Source: Puniceicoccaceae bacterium | GTDB lineage: Bacteria > Verrucomicrobiota > Verrucomicrobiia > Opitutales > Coraliomargaritaceae | Direction of reading: 5' to 3' | Assembly (NCBI GenBank): GCA_002729725.1 | Contig: PBYS01000054.1 | Coordinates: 1-64,000 of the forward strand | DNA length: 64,000 nucleotides | In this document: positions 9,101-18,169 of the stretch, piece by piece | Position numbering within the stretch: the stretch's first letter is position 1 | How the letters are laid out: the number at the start of each line of letters is the position of its first letter | The notes under the pieces: model-generated | Database searches by the model: none | The model's input: only the letters and a program-made list of their open reading frames with translations | Told to the model about the DNA's origin: nothing | Translations under genes and position numbers: made by a program

Positions 9101-10881
9101 AGGGCCAAGTCGATCACTTGCCCCAATCCGTCAAAGTGACGACTCTTATTTGTAGCGGGGCCAAAACCTATAAAGCCCTGCCCGACACCATCGACACCGC
9201 GGCCGATATCGATGTAAGCGATTTGCCGCCGCAGATCCGCCATCGGTTCTCCAAGAGATTCCGATGGAGTGCTCGAAAAGACTGCTTCCTTAAAGTCGAT
9301 AGCGTGCTCGAAGTTCGGCTCAAACAGCAGGATCCCAGAGGTCTGGTGATAGGTGTTGGGCAAGTAGTATTTCGCCTCTCTGGAGAACTCATTCTCGTCA
9401 TCATAGAGGCTCGAGTCAGGAAAAGGTCCTTCATCATACCGCGAACGAGAAATCTCCGTTTTACCGTAGTGGTATTTGTAAGTCTCAGAGTCGTTGCCTG
9501 GTTGTATATATGAAATGTCCCACTCAGTGAACGATGGAGAGTACCCTTTTAGGAAAAAAGTCCAATTCTCGGAAGTGTCAGCTTCGTGATACATATATCG
9601 GTGACGAATATCACTAAGTGGATATTCTCGATCTTCTCTTTCAGTATAGAATGCACGACTAGTTCCCTCAGATGTTTTCTCCCACTTGCCACGTATAGAG
9701 CCACGGCTTCCCCCTGTGGCAAAACTGCTCTGAGAAGGATCATTCGAAAAATCTCGCAGCACGTTATACTCAACCTTTTCACTACCCGACGAAAATTCTG
9801 TTATTTTCTTGTAGCCCTTAAATTCTTCATAACCGTTGGGCCACGCACCCGATTCGAGTGTAACGATATCGCTGACTGGTCCAGCAGTGGGCCACTGCCT
9901 TCCAAGTAAACTAAACCGACCATCTACCGATTGCTCTCCTCCAAGTTCACTTCCGGTGAAGAATAAAAAACCCACATTACTAGCATATAAATCTAGAGTT
10001 ACGCGATGAGGCACTTCCGCATCTTCCTTTACCAATGAACTACCACTAGTAGAGAATTTATCGTATTTGTGGTAGTAGTAATTCGTAGCACTCCTTCTAG
10101 AATAATGACTATTAGAAAAATAATAGGAGTCCAGAATGTCGAATTCCCCCTGACCATAATAGTAGTCCCAATAATACCACCCACCGGAGTAACCATATCC
10201 CCAGTAATACCAATCCCAACCAGCAGACCAGTCGCTGTCACCGTCGAATGCAGAGACACTTATATCGATAGGATTGGGCTTATCTTCGTACCGCTGGTTG
10301 TCACGACTCGCGTATTGAAGCATTGATGGCCAAATCAAATACTTCATCTGATTGAGCCCGGATCCCATCTCTGCAATCAGAGAAGTAAAATTCTCTTCGT
10401 CAATGGGCTCAATCTGACGAAGGATCGACGCACGACGATCCACGCGAGCGAGATCATCACTTGACGATTCTGTCGAATTTGCCGGAAATACATATTCACG
10501 TCTAAGCCCATTATACTCGTCTCGCAACTCGTCCATCTGCTCCAGCCAATCATCCAAACTGAGGCTATCCAACGCGCCATCTTGCGGGTAGGCGAAGACT
10601 CCCGAAACCCATTCTATTGGCTCAACTTCATAGGCTTCATAATTGGATGAGAACTCGTCATCATAGGCATTGTAGTAGCTCGCCTTACGTTCGGCATACT
10701 CGCGTTGTTCCACGGCAATATGGCGCTCCTGAAGCGCGCGCATAACCGACTCAATCGTTTGCCCCTGAACAGACAACGCCGATAAAAAGAGTCCAATTAG
10801 AAAGGATAAAAGGGAAACTGGGAAGCGAGTCATATCAATAAACTTACGGACAGTAATCCAGATGTGGAAAATGTTACTCAT
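3100..10881 (-). CDS. RHS/YD-repeat polymorphic toxin, 2593 aa
   Basis: A very large exported protein. The first ATG (10879-10881) overlaps the end of the upstream gene; a second ATG (10831-10833) begins a clean signal peptide (MTRFPVSLLSFLIGLFLSAL) and may be the true start. A unique Tyr/Asp-rich N-terminal region covers about 40-880. YD-type repeats run from about 890 to 2160, interrupted near 1800-1925 by a golvesin-like beta-sandwich (KGKKWVDYKVTLAPGTYRLD, VVADAIRY). The RHS-associated core lies near 2160-2236 (GLIYFGYRYLNPETGSWLSR, then SPNLYTYANNDPVNNIDVLG). After it comes a variable tip with a hydrophobic Gly-rich segment and a C-terminal toxin-like domain of about 130 residues (VVLGRSSEGGVMYRKVASHF, then IIISHDPF and EKSGWVWRAVKK). 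RHS shells enclose and deliver the tip. The chemistry of this tip is not assigned. Confidence 0.9.
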   Translation of the reverse strand: MSNIFHIWITVRKFIDMTRFPVSLLSFLIGLFLSALSVQGQTIESVMRALQERHIAVEQREYAERKASYYNAYDDEFSSNYEAYEVEPIEWVSGVFAYPQDGALDSLSLDDWLEQMDELRDEYNGLRREYVFPANSTESSSDDLARVDRRASILRQIEPIDEENFTSLIAEMGSGLNQMKYLIWPSMLQYASRDNQRYEDKPNPIDISVSAFDGDSDWSAGWDWYYWGYGYSGGWYYWDYYYGQGEFDILDSYYFSNSHYSRRSATNYYYHKYDKFSTSGSSLVKEDAEVPHRVTLDLYASNVGFLFFTGSELGGEQSVDGRFSLLGRQWPTAGPVSDIVTLESGAWPNGYEEFKGYKKITEFSSGSEKVEYNVLRDFSNDPSQSSFATGGSRGSIRGKWEKTSEGTSRAFYTEREDREYPLSDIRHRYMYHEADTSENWTFFLKGYSPSFTEWDISYIQPGNDSETYKYHYGKTEISRSRYDEGPFPDSSLYDDENEFSREAKYYLPNTYHQTSGILLFEPNFEHAIDFKEAVFSSTPSESLGEPMADLRRQIAYIDIGRGVDGVGQGFIGFGPATNKSRHFDGLGQVIDLALMTELGDFEVYYESNVDEFPGSLDSAMDDEYVFARQSITNGSVDWSENISLYGWDWGWDYGYGVGALFYPKMEWYLHPRIKQVVGKDVVVNVIPSGSGSGISETSYRLEFFRASQKGGFSGGQYAVSGAPFNIIEVVDEGPSASSPKFTLSGNSKKITVEYDAVDENGYWDYYDEEGDQNNGRRYYWFSLEKQEEYTQYNFKKFTKIITENVSGPSVEVEESYDEDSLTYSRKVDGDVVSELVYPSENNFYQTRTSPLEPLFSSSMDVNPSEGGGRTVEYTSSLSPFSYVSSTTGPHAFSQTFDDYGRVTEHSTQMQGADYQTTVTTDGNVVETVVTRDGATVEKSWVVYEQGMRKVTEAIATSTSASSYSDSSNLTTVTTFYGGSEGDLPWAVKSIEYSDGRTSNFSYQYNSGQGELTTTVTTGPVEETTVVNGQGYLVSATTEEDGVTVASATANTHDAWGRPTKITYLDGTSEEFTYYDDARGLLSAATDRNGIESTYTYDILGRLRSVDSDVDVDYKYEGFTTTASYTGGYTISSTTNAFGELQAAYNSFEPSTRTAVNGFTYTTTNQQTRGTTVEQRYPDGTVSAISGTSVEPTTIEYGVTGSPVSAHSGNLTFVKRSIDASGGNIYETTYYDAAGRTAVVEGPSASGSGVARTVYHYNNKGQLEKVVDPDDYETEFGYNSNTGRRETITRGGQTSTSVVSFGGGNQTVTTSIDGQEIRKVVTDLSDYSSTITPWGNSALNTSVTPNIGSREITINGPGGSIVQSFSNDWALTGTLTKDLGGTTIASGTMVRDDYDRLESLSGSAGGASLAAEFSPDGRFTSATENGHTTNFNYTNNFKTLTAGTQAGDVVINTNLKGELTGLSRPGVPSLNLNTDVNNGGVTFEIETSANGAKTTVEANEAGVSEGKDFASGAGVSFRSSRAGRPDYFRNGRGINADYGYDNSGFLDSISYSDGTPDVNFGRNDLGLVDSISDASGSLSLTYNKTSLDQEIWNSGELGGFTVDRSYDGRDRMDGLVVKRGAEVIYSVDYGYDGNNPELDTISFDNNVIDYELVQSSKLLDTATFSSGGVTQLTVDRDWDSHNRLDKLTSSTGALATFISDPVFGSDGRIERINSEGGDYWEVDYQGDGQLDTAVFKSNASGLARGGYDFDYTFSSMGHRTSLVLNSSSAQTFGNSPNILNQISSRTIPGAVEVVGRADSSAVIKVFSTNALNPIAFAGSWQASTAVGGYTGSNYLTDGNSGKGKKWVDYKVTLAPGTYRLDMRWPEDSTHASSVPVIVTQGENRSLHTINQKINGGIWNALQNISVVRTTDIRLRIGTIDTDGLVVADAIRYVYTGSGSSIPTQTLDSDVAVAYDVATASVIDGYFHTVLSVDNGTAPLALDILVEGTVDPTDPTLPDAVSEEWSRAYVPPASVSMSYNADGMWDGDWRWSAEWDGPGNLTVLNTNQSAIDVGLPDLRLEFDYDAEGRRFKKTVYRDGLRDYTRYFLYDGWNLIAELDGNRNLLKSFVWGPDISGGRGAGGIGGLVGIIDHISGKTFYPTFNYRGDVTALIDAADGSTAATYNYGPFGETIGENGLAADSNPFRFSTKYTDEETGLIYFGYRYLNPETGSWLSREPLGEGASPNLYTYANNDPVNNIDVLGLYTVEGMISEFGALYGDNPDAMLALILVMSRYEVVQGEQLVSDWSVNHTKGQIAINATNFTPWTGRSNRNAAKQMYQVLADEFYEVSNLPETLGGAFRRRGGGTLQMAGGAVSVVGGGVLIATPEPTMLTKIGGYGAIVVGGNEFIDGGTRAFGGRGASFNVLDMTARSYGNWVAGDVGAEQASFYMGISRFAFGSVGGLGGTKLGRMPMRQIPAAARAQLDIMAIKVQALTRGQSFYDDLASLATKNPGSNKVVLGRSSEGGVMYRKVASHFQATSFKIDNWSQLSQALTGKQIWNINRAFLRKQISLGKEIIISHDPFNPSGFYFTQEISYLKNLGYSFEKSGWVWRAVKK

Positions 10882-13800
10882 TTGCTGGAAGAATTAATTT
10901 TAGATTCACGATTGGGTTGTCGCGTTTAAGGGGATTTGTTCTCTGAAGACGCTCAAATTCGGAGCCGAGTCCGTCTCCATCTGGGTCATCCGTAGTACCA
11001 TTTGTCGGGTCAGTGGGATCGGTGCCATTTTGGTATTCATCTTCATTCAGTATACCGTCATTGTCGAAATCATCACTACCAAGGACATCATCTAAGTCCA
11101 CATCACAATCTCCGTCCTGATCAGTCAGCCCCGCAGCGATGATTTGCTGTTCCCATGAATCCAACAGCCCGTCGTTGTCCAGATCGACCGCATTTTCATT
11201 AAATACTCCTGGATGTAAGCCATATTGGTATTCCAGGCTATTAATGATACCGTCACCGTCTGGATCTTCACCACCATCTGACTGCTCAAAATTGACCCAT
11301 TTCTCGTAACGCAATTCCCATACGTCTGGCATGGAATCCCCGTCACGATCTTCCAAGTCATCAGTGACACCATCATCATTATCGTCATCTGAGCCGTCAT
11401 TGTCCTCGGAATCAGAATCGACCGGGTCAAAGCCGAGTAGATATTCCTCCAAGTTGGTGACATTATCCGAGTCAAAATCAGCGCTTGGCAGAACGTCAAA
11501 AACATCAACGTCCAAATCTCCATCCTGGTCTGTCAAACCCGCATCAATGATGCTTTGTTCCCAATCGTCGGGCAATCCATCCAGATCGGAATCGCCCTGA
11601 ACATAGACTGTAATGGCGGCCGAAGAAACGACGCGACCGTAACTATCAACGACTTTCGCCGTTATACTATAAGAAGTGAGCGACGGAGACTGCGCAGGAA
11701 GATTAGACCAGATATAACTGTAAGAATCGTTCGCGGAAGCGACCGTATCACTTCCCAGCAAATTGCCTCCCTCATAAAATTCGACACGGACTATCTCCGT
11801 ATCGGTATCGGTCGCAACTGCCTCAAGTGCCAATGCCTCTCCCTCCCAAGCAGTCGCTCCATCCGTCGGAGCCGACAAGCTTATAATCGCACTTGCGTCG
11901 CTGGGAAAGTCCTCACTGTCATTCGGATTGGTGCCCGAGTCATACTCTAAGCGATTCAATGCACCGTCACCATCATAGTCGCCATCGGGTTCCTGATTCA
12001 GATTGCCTCCGAAATAAGTGCGCTCCCAACCATCTTGCATGTGATCACCATCGGCGTCTTCAAGGATTGTCACCGTGACAGAACTTGACGCCACAATATT
12101 GCCATAAACATCAGTAACAGTGGCTGAAAGACTATGTGTCACTGATTCAGTTTCAACGTTCACGGCAGTATCAGCCCACTCGATCTCGAAAATATCTGCA
12201 GAGGCGCTGAAATCCGTCCCGACCTCACTACCATCGACAAAGAACACAACATGGCTAATTTCGGTATCAAGGTCAGTCGCACTGGCACTGATAGCCACAA
12301 CGTCACCTTCCCAGTATGTAGCCCCCCCTACAGGAGTCAGCATAGAGATTTGAGAAGGCGTGTTCACAGGTGAATCACCTGGATCACTGGCACTGGTACC
12401 ACTTACATATTCAAAATAATTCGAAGCACCATCGCCATCTGAGTCAGAAGCAGGTAGCACATCATAAATGTCCACATCCAAATCTCCGTCTTCGTCAGTG
12501 ACCAATCCTGCATCAATAATGGTCTGCTCCCAGTCATCCTGCATACGATCACCGTCCACATCGCTGCGGACGTTAATTGCGAGGGCTGGCGATGTCACCT
12601 CGTGACCGTAAACATCAAAAACAGTTGCAGTAAGAGAATACGCGTTCAATCCATTTGTTTCGGCCGGTAATTCAAACCAAGTCAATTGATAGCGATCGTT
12701 TCCTACATTCAGGGAACTGGAACCGATAAAAACTAAACTTCCAACACCTTGGTAGTAGAAATCAACGCGCTCAATCTCTGTGTCAACATCAGTCGTGATG
12801 GTGACAAGTTCGAGTGCTTCTCCTTGCCATAAAGTCGTCTCGTCGGCAGGCTCAGCCCATGAAATCTCAGAAAGTTGATTAGTAACCGGATCATCGGCCA
12901 CTACCGGATTTGTGCCATCTAGAAATTCTAAATAATTATTTGCCTGATCATTGTCATAGTCACCAGTCGGCAGCACATCATAGATATCGACATCGGTGTC
13001 ACCGTCCTGATCGGCAAGACCTGCATCAATAATCGCTTGCTCCCATGAATCTGCCAGCGAATCTTTATCTGTATCAGCCCAGACCGTATATTCAACAGGA
13101 CTGGATACCACAACATTCTGAAAAACATCAGTCACTTTAGCTGTGATGCTGTATATCGTATCTGCTCCGCCTAGAACGGAAGGCTTCGGCCAAACGACCG
13201 AGAATCCATCATCAGAAGTATCGCTATCAACAGCTATTTGCACACCATTGATGTAAAACGCCACTTGGATAATCGCGGTATCAACATCCGTTGCCGTTGC
13301 AGAGATCAGTAGTGACTCCCCTTCAATCTGAGCATCGCCATAATCTGGTGCAGTAAGCGATATAACAGAAGCTGTGTTTTCAGGAGGGAAATCGCTATCA
13401 TTGGTAGCACTCGTCCCCTCAATATACTCATGATAGTTGCTTGCACCATCGCCGTCGAAATCTGCTGACGCAAGCACGTCATTGAAATCGACATCGCCGT
13501 CACCATCTTGATCAGTGATACCTGCATCAATGATGCCTTGTTCCCATTCATCCGGGATGCCGTCATGGTCGCTATCGCCCTTAATAGTGATACTTGCAGG
13601 AGTCGACGTAACCTCATGACCATAGGTATCAATTACGGTTGCTGTAATGCTATATATGGCACCTCCCGCCCCAGATAGATCAACGTCACGCCATGTCCAC
13701 GAAAAGAGATTCCCCTCCGGAATTCTATCGGATGCGATTAACTCTGTTTTTTGCAGATAAAATTCAACGGAACTTACCGCCGATGCCTCAGTAGCAGTCA

Positions 13801-16800
13801 ATACAACAATAAGATCCAGCGAATTCGGGTTTTCACCCCCGTCTGCATCGATAGAGTTTTGAGTGATTAACTCCGGACTGTCGACGACATTATTTAGATC
13901 ATCCAAGGACACAGCCGAAAGAAGATACGTGTCTCCGAGATTTCCCAACGAAAACTCAGACCAAGTCCAAGAATAGCGTACGAGCGATTCCGTAGGAGAG
14001 AGCGTTGCAATAAGCGTTACGACAGCGTTTTTATTATGGTAGAATTCTATGCGATCCAGAACTGCCCCTGATTCAGGAATTTCGACATGAAAATCCAAGG
14101 AACCATAGTCAAAAGTGCCATCAGGATTCTGTGTATATTCGGCGATCAATGGAAATTCTGAGATGGCAACGCCTCCATCATCAAACACACGAGCGAAAAA
14201 AGAGACCGTGTTGTCGATAAGTGCAAACTGAGCTAAGGCATCCACCCAAGTGTAGGCGTATGCGCTGTAACGTTCGGGTGTCTCGTCCGTAGCCAATAGA
14301 CTCAAGGAATCACCGTGAAACTCGACCCGATCAATGCCCGTATCGAGATCAGAGGCTGTAGCCTCCAACGTGATTGAATCACCCTCGGCATATTCGGCAC
14401 CATTCACAGGGCTATCCAAAATAATGATTGAAGTAGCATTAGCAGGGAAATCCGTATTATCATCCGGATTAGTCCCATTCACATATTCATACAAGTTGGT
14501 GGACCCGTCTCCATCGTAATCACCATTTGCCGGCTGAGATAACCCACCCATATATGTGATCTCCCATGTATCGGCTAGCCGATCTTTATCAGAATCCGCC
14601 AACATCGTGAGCATTACGCTCTCCGAATCCACTCGATGGCCATACACATCAACAGCTCGGACTTTAATCGAGTAGTCCGTATCCGCTTCTCCACTCAAGG
14701 GAATTGAATACCAAGTCTTGGAATAAATATCTCCGCTTACGTTTGTAACTGCAAATATCCTTTCATCATCAGCGTAAAATTCAACACGAGCAATAGGCGT
14801 GTCTAAATCAACATCTGTCGCGGTCGCTGAAAGATCGAGCGGATCCCCTTGTAGCAGCACGATATCATCGACGGGCAAATCTAATGCGACTAGCGAAGGT
14901 GTGTTCAGTGCATTGTCATCAGAGCTGGGGTCTGTCCCTTGATAGAATTCATATAGATTCGTTGCGGTGTCCGAGTCAAAGTGACCATAGGGCCCATTCA
15001 CTCCATCATCTTGCTCGTTACCGTAGGGGTCCGTGTATAGACCATCATCCAGAGGATCCAAACCGTATTGAACTTCCCAATCATCCGGTAATGAGTCCCC
15101 ATCCGTATCCGGATTTCTTGGATCCGTACCCTCAGAGTACTCCTCTGCATTCGTCAACAGATCTGTATCCGCATTCAACCCCCCGTCGTCGACAAGTGGA
15201 TCAAACCCGTTCTCCAGTTCCCATGCGTCCGGCATGATGTCAGAGTCTGAATGAGCCGAAAGCGGGTTGGTTCCGTTTTGAAACTCCACTATATTTGTCA
15301 GATTATCCGGTTCTTCATCATCATTAGCGTCATTAACAGTATAATCGAGTTCTGGCCAGTAACCTTTTTCCCATATAGTCGGCATCCCATCAAAATCGTC
15401 ATCTGGATTCAAGGGATCGGTTATTCGCGAGTCTGTTCCTGAAACAATCTCTTCATCATCGGTCAGCGAGTCTCCATCGGTGTCAGTTTCATTCGGGTTG
15501 GTTCCAAGCACATACTCGTTGAGATTCGTTAAACTATCTGAGTCTCCAGCAAGTGAGTCTGACTCTGTAACCCCATAAAGAGATTCAAACCAATCTGGAA
15601 GTTGGTCAGGAACAGTATCCGAATCGACATACTCGTCCACTCCCAGATCGACATTAATACTCGGAAAAGACTCTCCATCAATGTCAATAAGAACACTAGT
15701 TATGATACCCGCATCGACAGCAGGAGAGTCTGCTTTAAGGTGTCCATCACGAGTAATCTTGGGATCAGAGACTGAAAGCGGAACATTATTGATCTCCACT
15801 CGTCCATCAGAAGCCGGGATCAAACAGTGGTCGAAAATGTCAGTGCTCAAGATGCCGGATGGCAACTTGATATGACCAGACCAATCAAGGGTTTCCTTCG
15901 GATTCCAAACGATAGTGTTGATATAGTTGTAAACGTAAGAGGACGAGCTTAAGTAAATGCCGTCGTAATTCCCCGATGCCCGATTATTCAAAATCGTCGA
16001 TTGAACAACATTTTGATCACCAGTTGAAACGTACACACCTGCACCAGAATCTTCCGAAAAATTTTCTATAAGCAGCGATCCTAACAATGAGAGGTTACCA
16101 CTATATTGATAGATGGCTCCTCCATAAGATCCGGAATGATTCCATTTCAAAACTGAATTTTGAATTTGAACAGTTGCGGATTGCACATACACACCGCCCC
16201 CGTAACTGCTGGCTTGGTTGTTTTGAATCAGTGAGTCTTCGATTCGTATAGCCCCACCGTAAAGGTAAACGCCGCCACCAGAAGAAACCATATTCCCAAT
16301 CCCATTATTCAGGATATTACAGTTCCGAATAACAACCTGCTCGTTCGAGGAAAGTGAGACATTTATCCCTTGCGGACTGTCAAGTATGGTCAACCCATCA
16401 ATTACAACCGTATCTTTGAGATAAAGAGCGCAGGTCTCGTTCGTATTCGCTCTCAGGAAAGTCGTATCCGTGCCACCACTCCCGAACATAAAAATCTTTG
16501 TCTGAAGTGTCACACTACCTGGGTATTCGCCCGGAAACACTTCAATGATCGAATATTCAAAATCATCCGCTGCAGCTTCTGCGGTCACGATGTCCGGATA
16601 AGTGTTACCGGAGGGCTCTGAGAGGCTGCCATCGACTCTGAAATAGGCCTCATGTCCATATTCTGGTTTAGAAAGGTGACTGTCCGGGCCGTCGGGCAAA
16701 GACCCAAACTGCACCTCAAATACATTTGGAAAACCATCCCCGTCCGAGTCAGCCAGTTCACCACTCTCGACGTGCACAATCCGCTCCGCCTCCACAGTCT

Positions 16801-18133
16801 GGCCATAAACATCTGTAATCTTCAGCTTTAAAGTGTAATCCCCTTCTGTGGTATAAGTATATGCGGTTGAGACTCCTGTTGAATCAAAACTTCCATCACC
16901 ATCGAAGTCCCATTCATAGCTAGTGATTTCGCCAGTCGAATTCTCACCGGAAACTGAAAGTACCGTATCTACATTGATTGAAGAATTTCCAACTGCAATT
17001 ACAGCGACTGGTGACTCTGGAGTCATCGGCTCCGATAGATGCAACTGATAGGTTTCCTGGAAATACGACACCATTTGATCCAACTGATCCTCGGTAGGCA
17101 ATCCACCGACAGCCACTAATACTTCCGTAATTGATCCCTCATAAAATGAATCTGTAAGCGTGTCAGATTCCCCCAGAGTAATCACTCCTGTGATTGAAAT
17201 TGACGGCAAATCGATTACTTGCTCATGGACACGAGAACCATTGTGGCTCAGGCGCACGAGTGAGCCAGACTGTCCAAGATTTTCGAGTTCAACTATGGAC
17301 ACAATGTCTTGGTTGGTTTCGAGATCAACAGGTTCAGGATCATACGGTATCGCCAGAAATGGTGTTCCCTGATATGTAAAATAGTAAAACCCAGAAGCGT
17401 CTGTTGAAAGCGACATGCCGTCCTGCTCCCAAACTACACCATCATTCAGCGATGAGGGAGTCCACACCACACAGACCACGACGTCTTCGTCAGCAGATGA
17501 CAACGGCGAGGAACCGCTAACAAGCGTATCATTAACTCCATCAAATGCGACTGCACCGGTCTCAACTAAACCATTCGCATTCCCAGCACTTGAAATCCCC
17601 GACATCAGGTCTGAGCTCCAGAAAGGTTGCTTACCATGCTCGGACTGACTAAAGACGATCCCGCTGGTTGATTGATCCGTCCAAGCTTCAAGATAACGTG
17701 GTTGATCTAGCGGCGTATTTACTCCATTCTCACTATCAAGTTCAATTCCACGGAGCGGTCGAAGCCAGAGTCGGACCTGTCCGAAATCGAATGCGGTAGT
17801 AATCGGGCTGGGATCTTCTCCATCTTTGAGGCCATCAGCATCAGTATCCGATATGTTCGGTCGTGTTCCCAAGAGATACTCCTGAATATTGGTGATACTG
17901 TCGGTCTGAGCGCTTCCACTGTATATCGCATCGTCGTTAGCATCTGGCTCAAGTCCTTCACCGTCTAAATCATAAAGACTTTCCCACGTGTCAGGAAGAC
18001 CGTCCCGGTCATCATCCAAACGGCCGTCAACAAGCGGCAGATTGCTGCTCACAGCAAAAACTGATGCTGAAAAAATAAAAAAGGCGACCAGACCGGTGGC
18101 GAAATGCTGAGAAGTGTTAAAGCTGCGGCACAT
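10874..18133 (-). CDS. Giant secreted TSP3/PKD/beta-helix/Ig modular protein, 2419 aa
   Basis: Signal peptide at residues about 12-28 (FATGLVAFFIFSASVFAVSS). Order of modules: TSP3 Ca-binding repeats (about 35-110), a LamG-like sandwich (about 115-360), a PKD domain (about 381-458, YEWDFDGDGSFDS), a right-handed beta-helix like choice-of-anchor proteins (about 495-780), then many TSP3 repeats mixed with eight Big_7-like Ig modules (EGESLLISATATDVDT type). Five linkers carry an unusual EF-hand/dockerin-like insert (IIDAGLTDQDGDLDVDVFDV). The C-terminus ends in TSP3 repeats and a short tail with no sorting signal recognised. Probably an elongated, Ca-stiffened cell-surface or matrix protein. 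Its stop overlaps the RHS start by 8 bp, so the two are likely cotranslated and may act together. Confidence 0.88.
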   Translation of the reverse strand: MCRSFNTSQHFATGLVAFFIFSASVFAVSSNLPLVDGRLDDDRDGLPDTWESLYDLDGEGLEPDANDDAIYSGSAQTDSITNIQEYLLGTRPNISDTDADGLKDGEDPSPITTAFDFGQVRLWLRPLRGIELDSENGVNTPLDQPRYLEAWTDQSTSGIVFSQSEHGKQPFWSSDLMSGISSAGNANGLVETGAVAFDGVNDTLVSGSSPLSSADEDVVVCVVWTPSSLNDGVVWEQDGMSLSTDASGFYYFTYQGTPFLAIPYDPEPVDLETNQDIVSIVELENLGQSGSLVRLSHNGSRVHEQVIDLPSISITGVITLGESDTLTDSFYEGSITEVLVAVGGLPTEDQLDQMVSYFQETYQLHLSEPMTPESPVAVIAVGNSSINVDTVLSVSGENSTGEITSYEWDFDGDGSFDSTGVSTAYTYTTEGDYTLKLKITDVYGQTVEAERIVHVESGELADSDGDGFPNVFEVQFGSLPDGPDSHLSKPEYGHEAYFRVDGSLSEPSGNTYPDIVTAEAAADDFEYSIIEVFPGEYPGSVTLQTKIFMFGSGGTDTTFLRANTNETCALYLKDTVVIDGLTILDSPQGINVSLSSNEQVVIRNCNILNNGIGNMVSSGGGVYLYGGAIRIEDSLIQNNQASSYGGGVYVQSATVQIQNSVLKWNHSGSYGGAIYQYSGNLSLLGSLLIENFSEDSGAGVYVSTGDQNVVQSTILNNRASGNYDGIYLSSSSYVYNYINTIVWNPKETLDWSGHIKLPSGILSTDIFDHCLIPASDGRVEINNVPLSVSDPKITRDGHLKADSPAVDAGIITSVLIDIDGESFPSINVDLGVDEYVDSDTVPDQLPDWFESLYGVTESDSLAGDSDSLTNLNEYVLGTNPNETDTDGDSLTDDEEIVSGTDSRITDPLNPDDDFDGMPTIWEKGYWPELDYTVNDANDDEEPDNLTNIVEFQNGTNPLSAHSDSDIMPDAWELENGFDPLVDDGGLNADTDLLTNAEEYSEGTDPRNPDTDGDSLPDDWEVQYGLDPLDDGLYTDPYGNEQDDGVNGPYGHFDSDTATNLYEFYQGTDPSSDDNALNTPSLVALDLPVDDIVLLQGDPLDLSATATDVDLDTPIARVEFYADDERIFAVTNVSGDIYSKTWYSIPLSGEADTDYSIKVRAVDVYGHRVDSESVMLTMLADSDKDRLADTWEITYMGGLSQPANGDYDGDGSTNLYEYVNGTNPDDNTDFPANATSIIILDSPVNGAEYAEGDSITLEATASDLDTGIDRVEFHGDSLSLLATDETPERYSAYAYTWVDALAQFALIDNTVSFFARVFDDGGVAISEFPLIAEYTQNPDGTFDYGSLDFHVEIPESGAVLDRIEFYHNKNAVVTLIATLSPTESLVRYSWTWSEFSLGNLGDTYLLSAVSLDDLNNVVDSPELITQNSIDADGGENPNSLDLIVVLTATEASAVSSVEFYLQKTELIASDRIPEGNLFSWTWRDVDLSGAGGAIYSITATVIDTYGHEVTSTPASITIKGDSDHDGIPDEWEQGIIDAGITDQDGDGDVDFNDVLASADFDGDGASNYHEYIEGTSATNDSDFPPENTASVISLTAPDYGDAQIEGESLLISATATDVDTAIIQVAFYINGVQIAVDSDTSDDGFSVVWPKPSVLGGADTIYSITAKVTDVFQNVVVSSPVEYTVWADTDKDSLADSWEQAIIDAGLADQDGDTDVDIYDVLPTGDYDNDQANNYLEFLDGTNPVVADDPVTNQLSEISWAEPADETTLWQGEALELVTITTDVDTEIERVDFYYQGVGSLVFIGSSSLNVGNDRYQLTWFELPAETNGLNAYSLTATVFDVYGHEVTSPALAINVRSDVDGDRMQDDWEQTIIDAGLVTDEDGDLDVDIYDVLPASDSDGDGASNYFEYVSGTSASDPGDSPVNTPSQISMLTPVGGATYWEGDVVAISASATDLDTEISHVVFFVDGSEVGTDFSASADIFEIEWADTAVNVETESVTHSLSATVTDVYGNIVASSSVTVTILEDADGDHMQDGWERTYFGGNLNQEPDGDYDGDGALNRLEYDSGTNPNDSEDFPSDASAIISLSAPTDGATAWEGEALALEAVATDTDTEIVRVEFYEGGNLLGSDTVASANDSYSYIWSNLPAQSPSLTSYSITAKVVDSYGRVVSSAAITVYVQGDSDLDGLPDDWEQSIIDAGLTDQDGDLDVDVFDVLPSADFDSDNVTNLEEYLLGFDPVDSDSEDNDGSDDDNDDGVTDDLEDRDGDSMPDVWELRYEKWVNFEQSDGGEDPDGDGIINSLEYQYGLHPGVFNENAVDLDNDGLLDSWEQQIIAAGLTDQDGDCDVDLDDVLGSDDFDNDGILNEDEYQNGTDPTDPTNGTTDDPDGDGLGSEFERLQRTNPLKRDNPIVNLKLILPANE

Positions 18134-18169
18134 AATTGAATGATTTCTTACGATGATAACGGCTGGATG

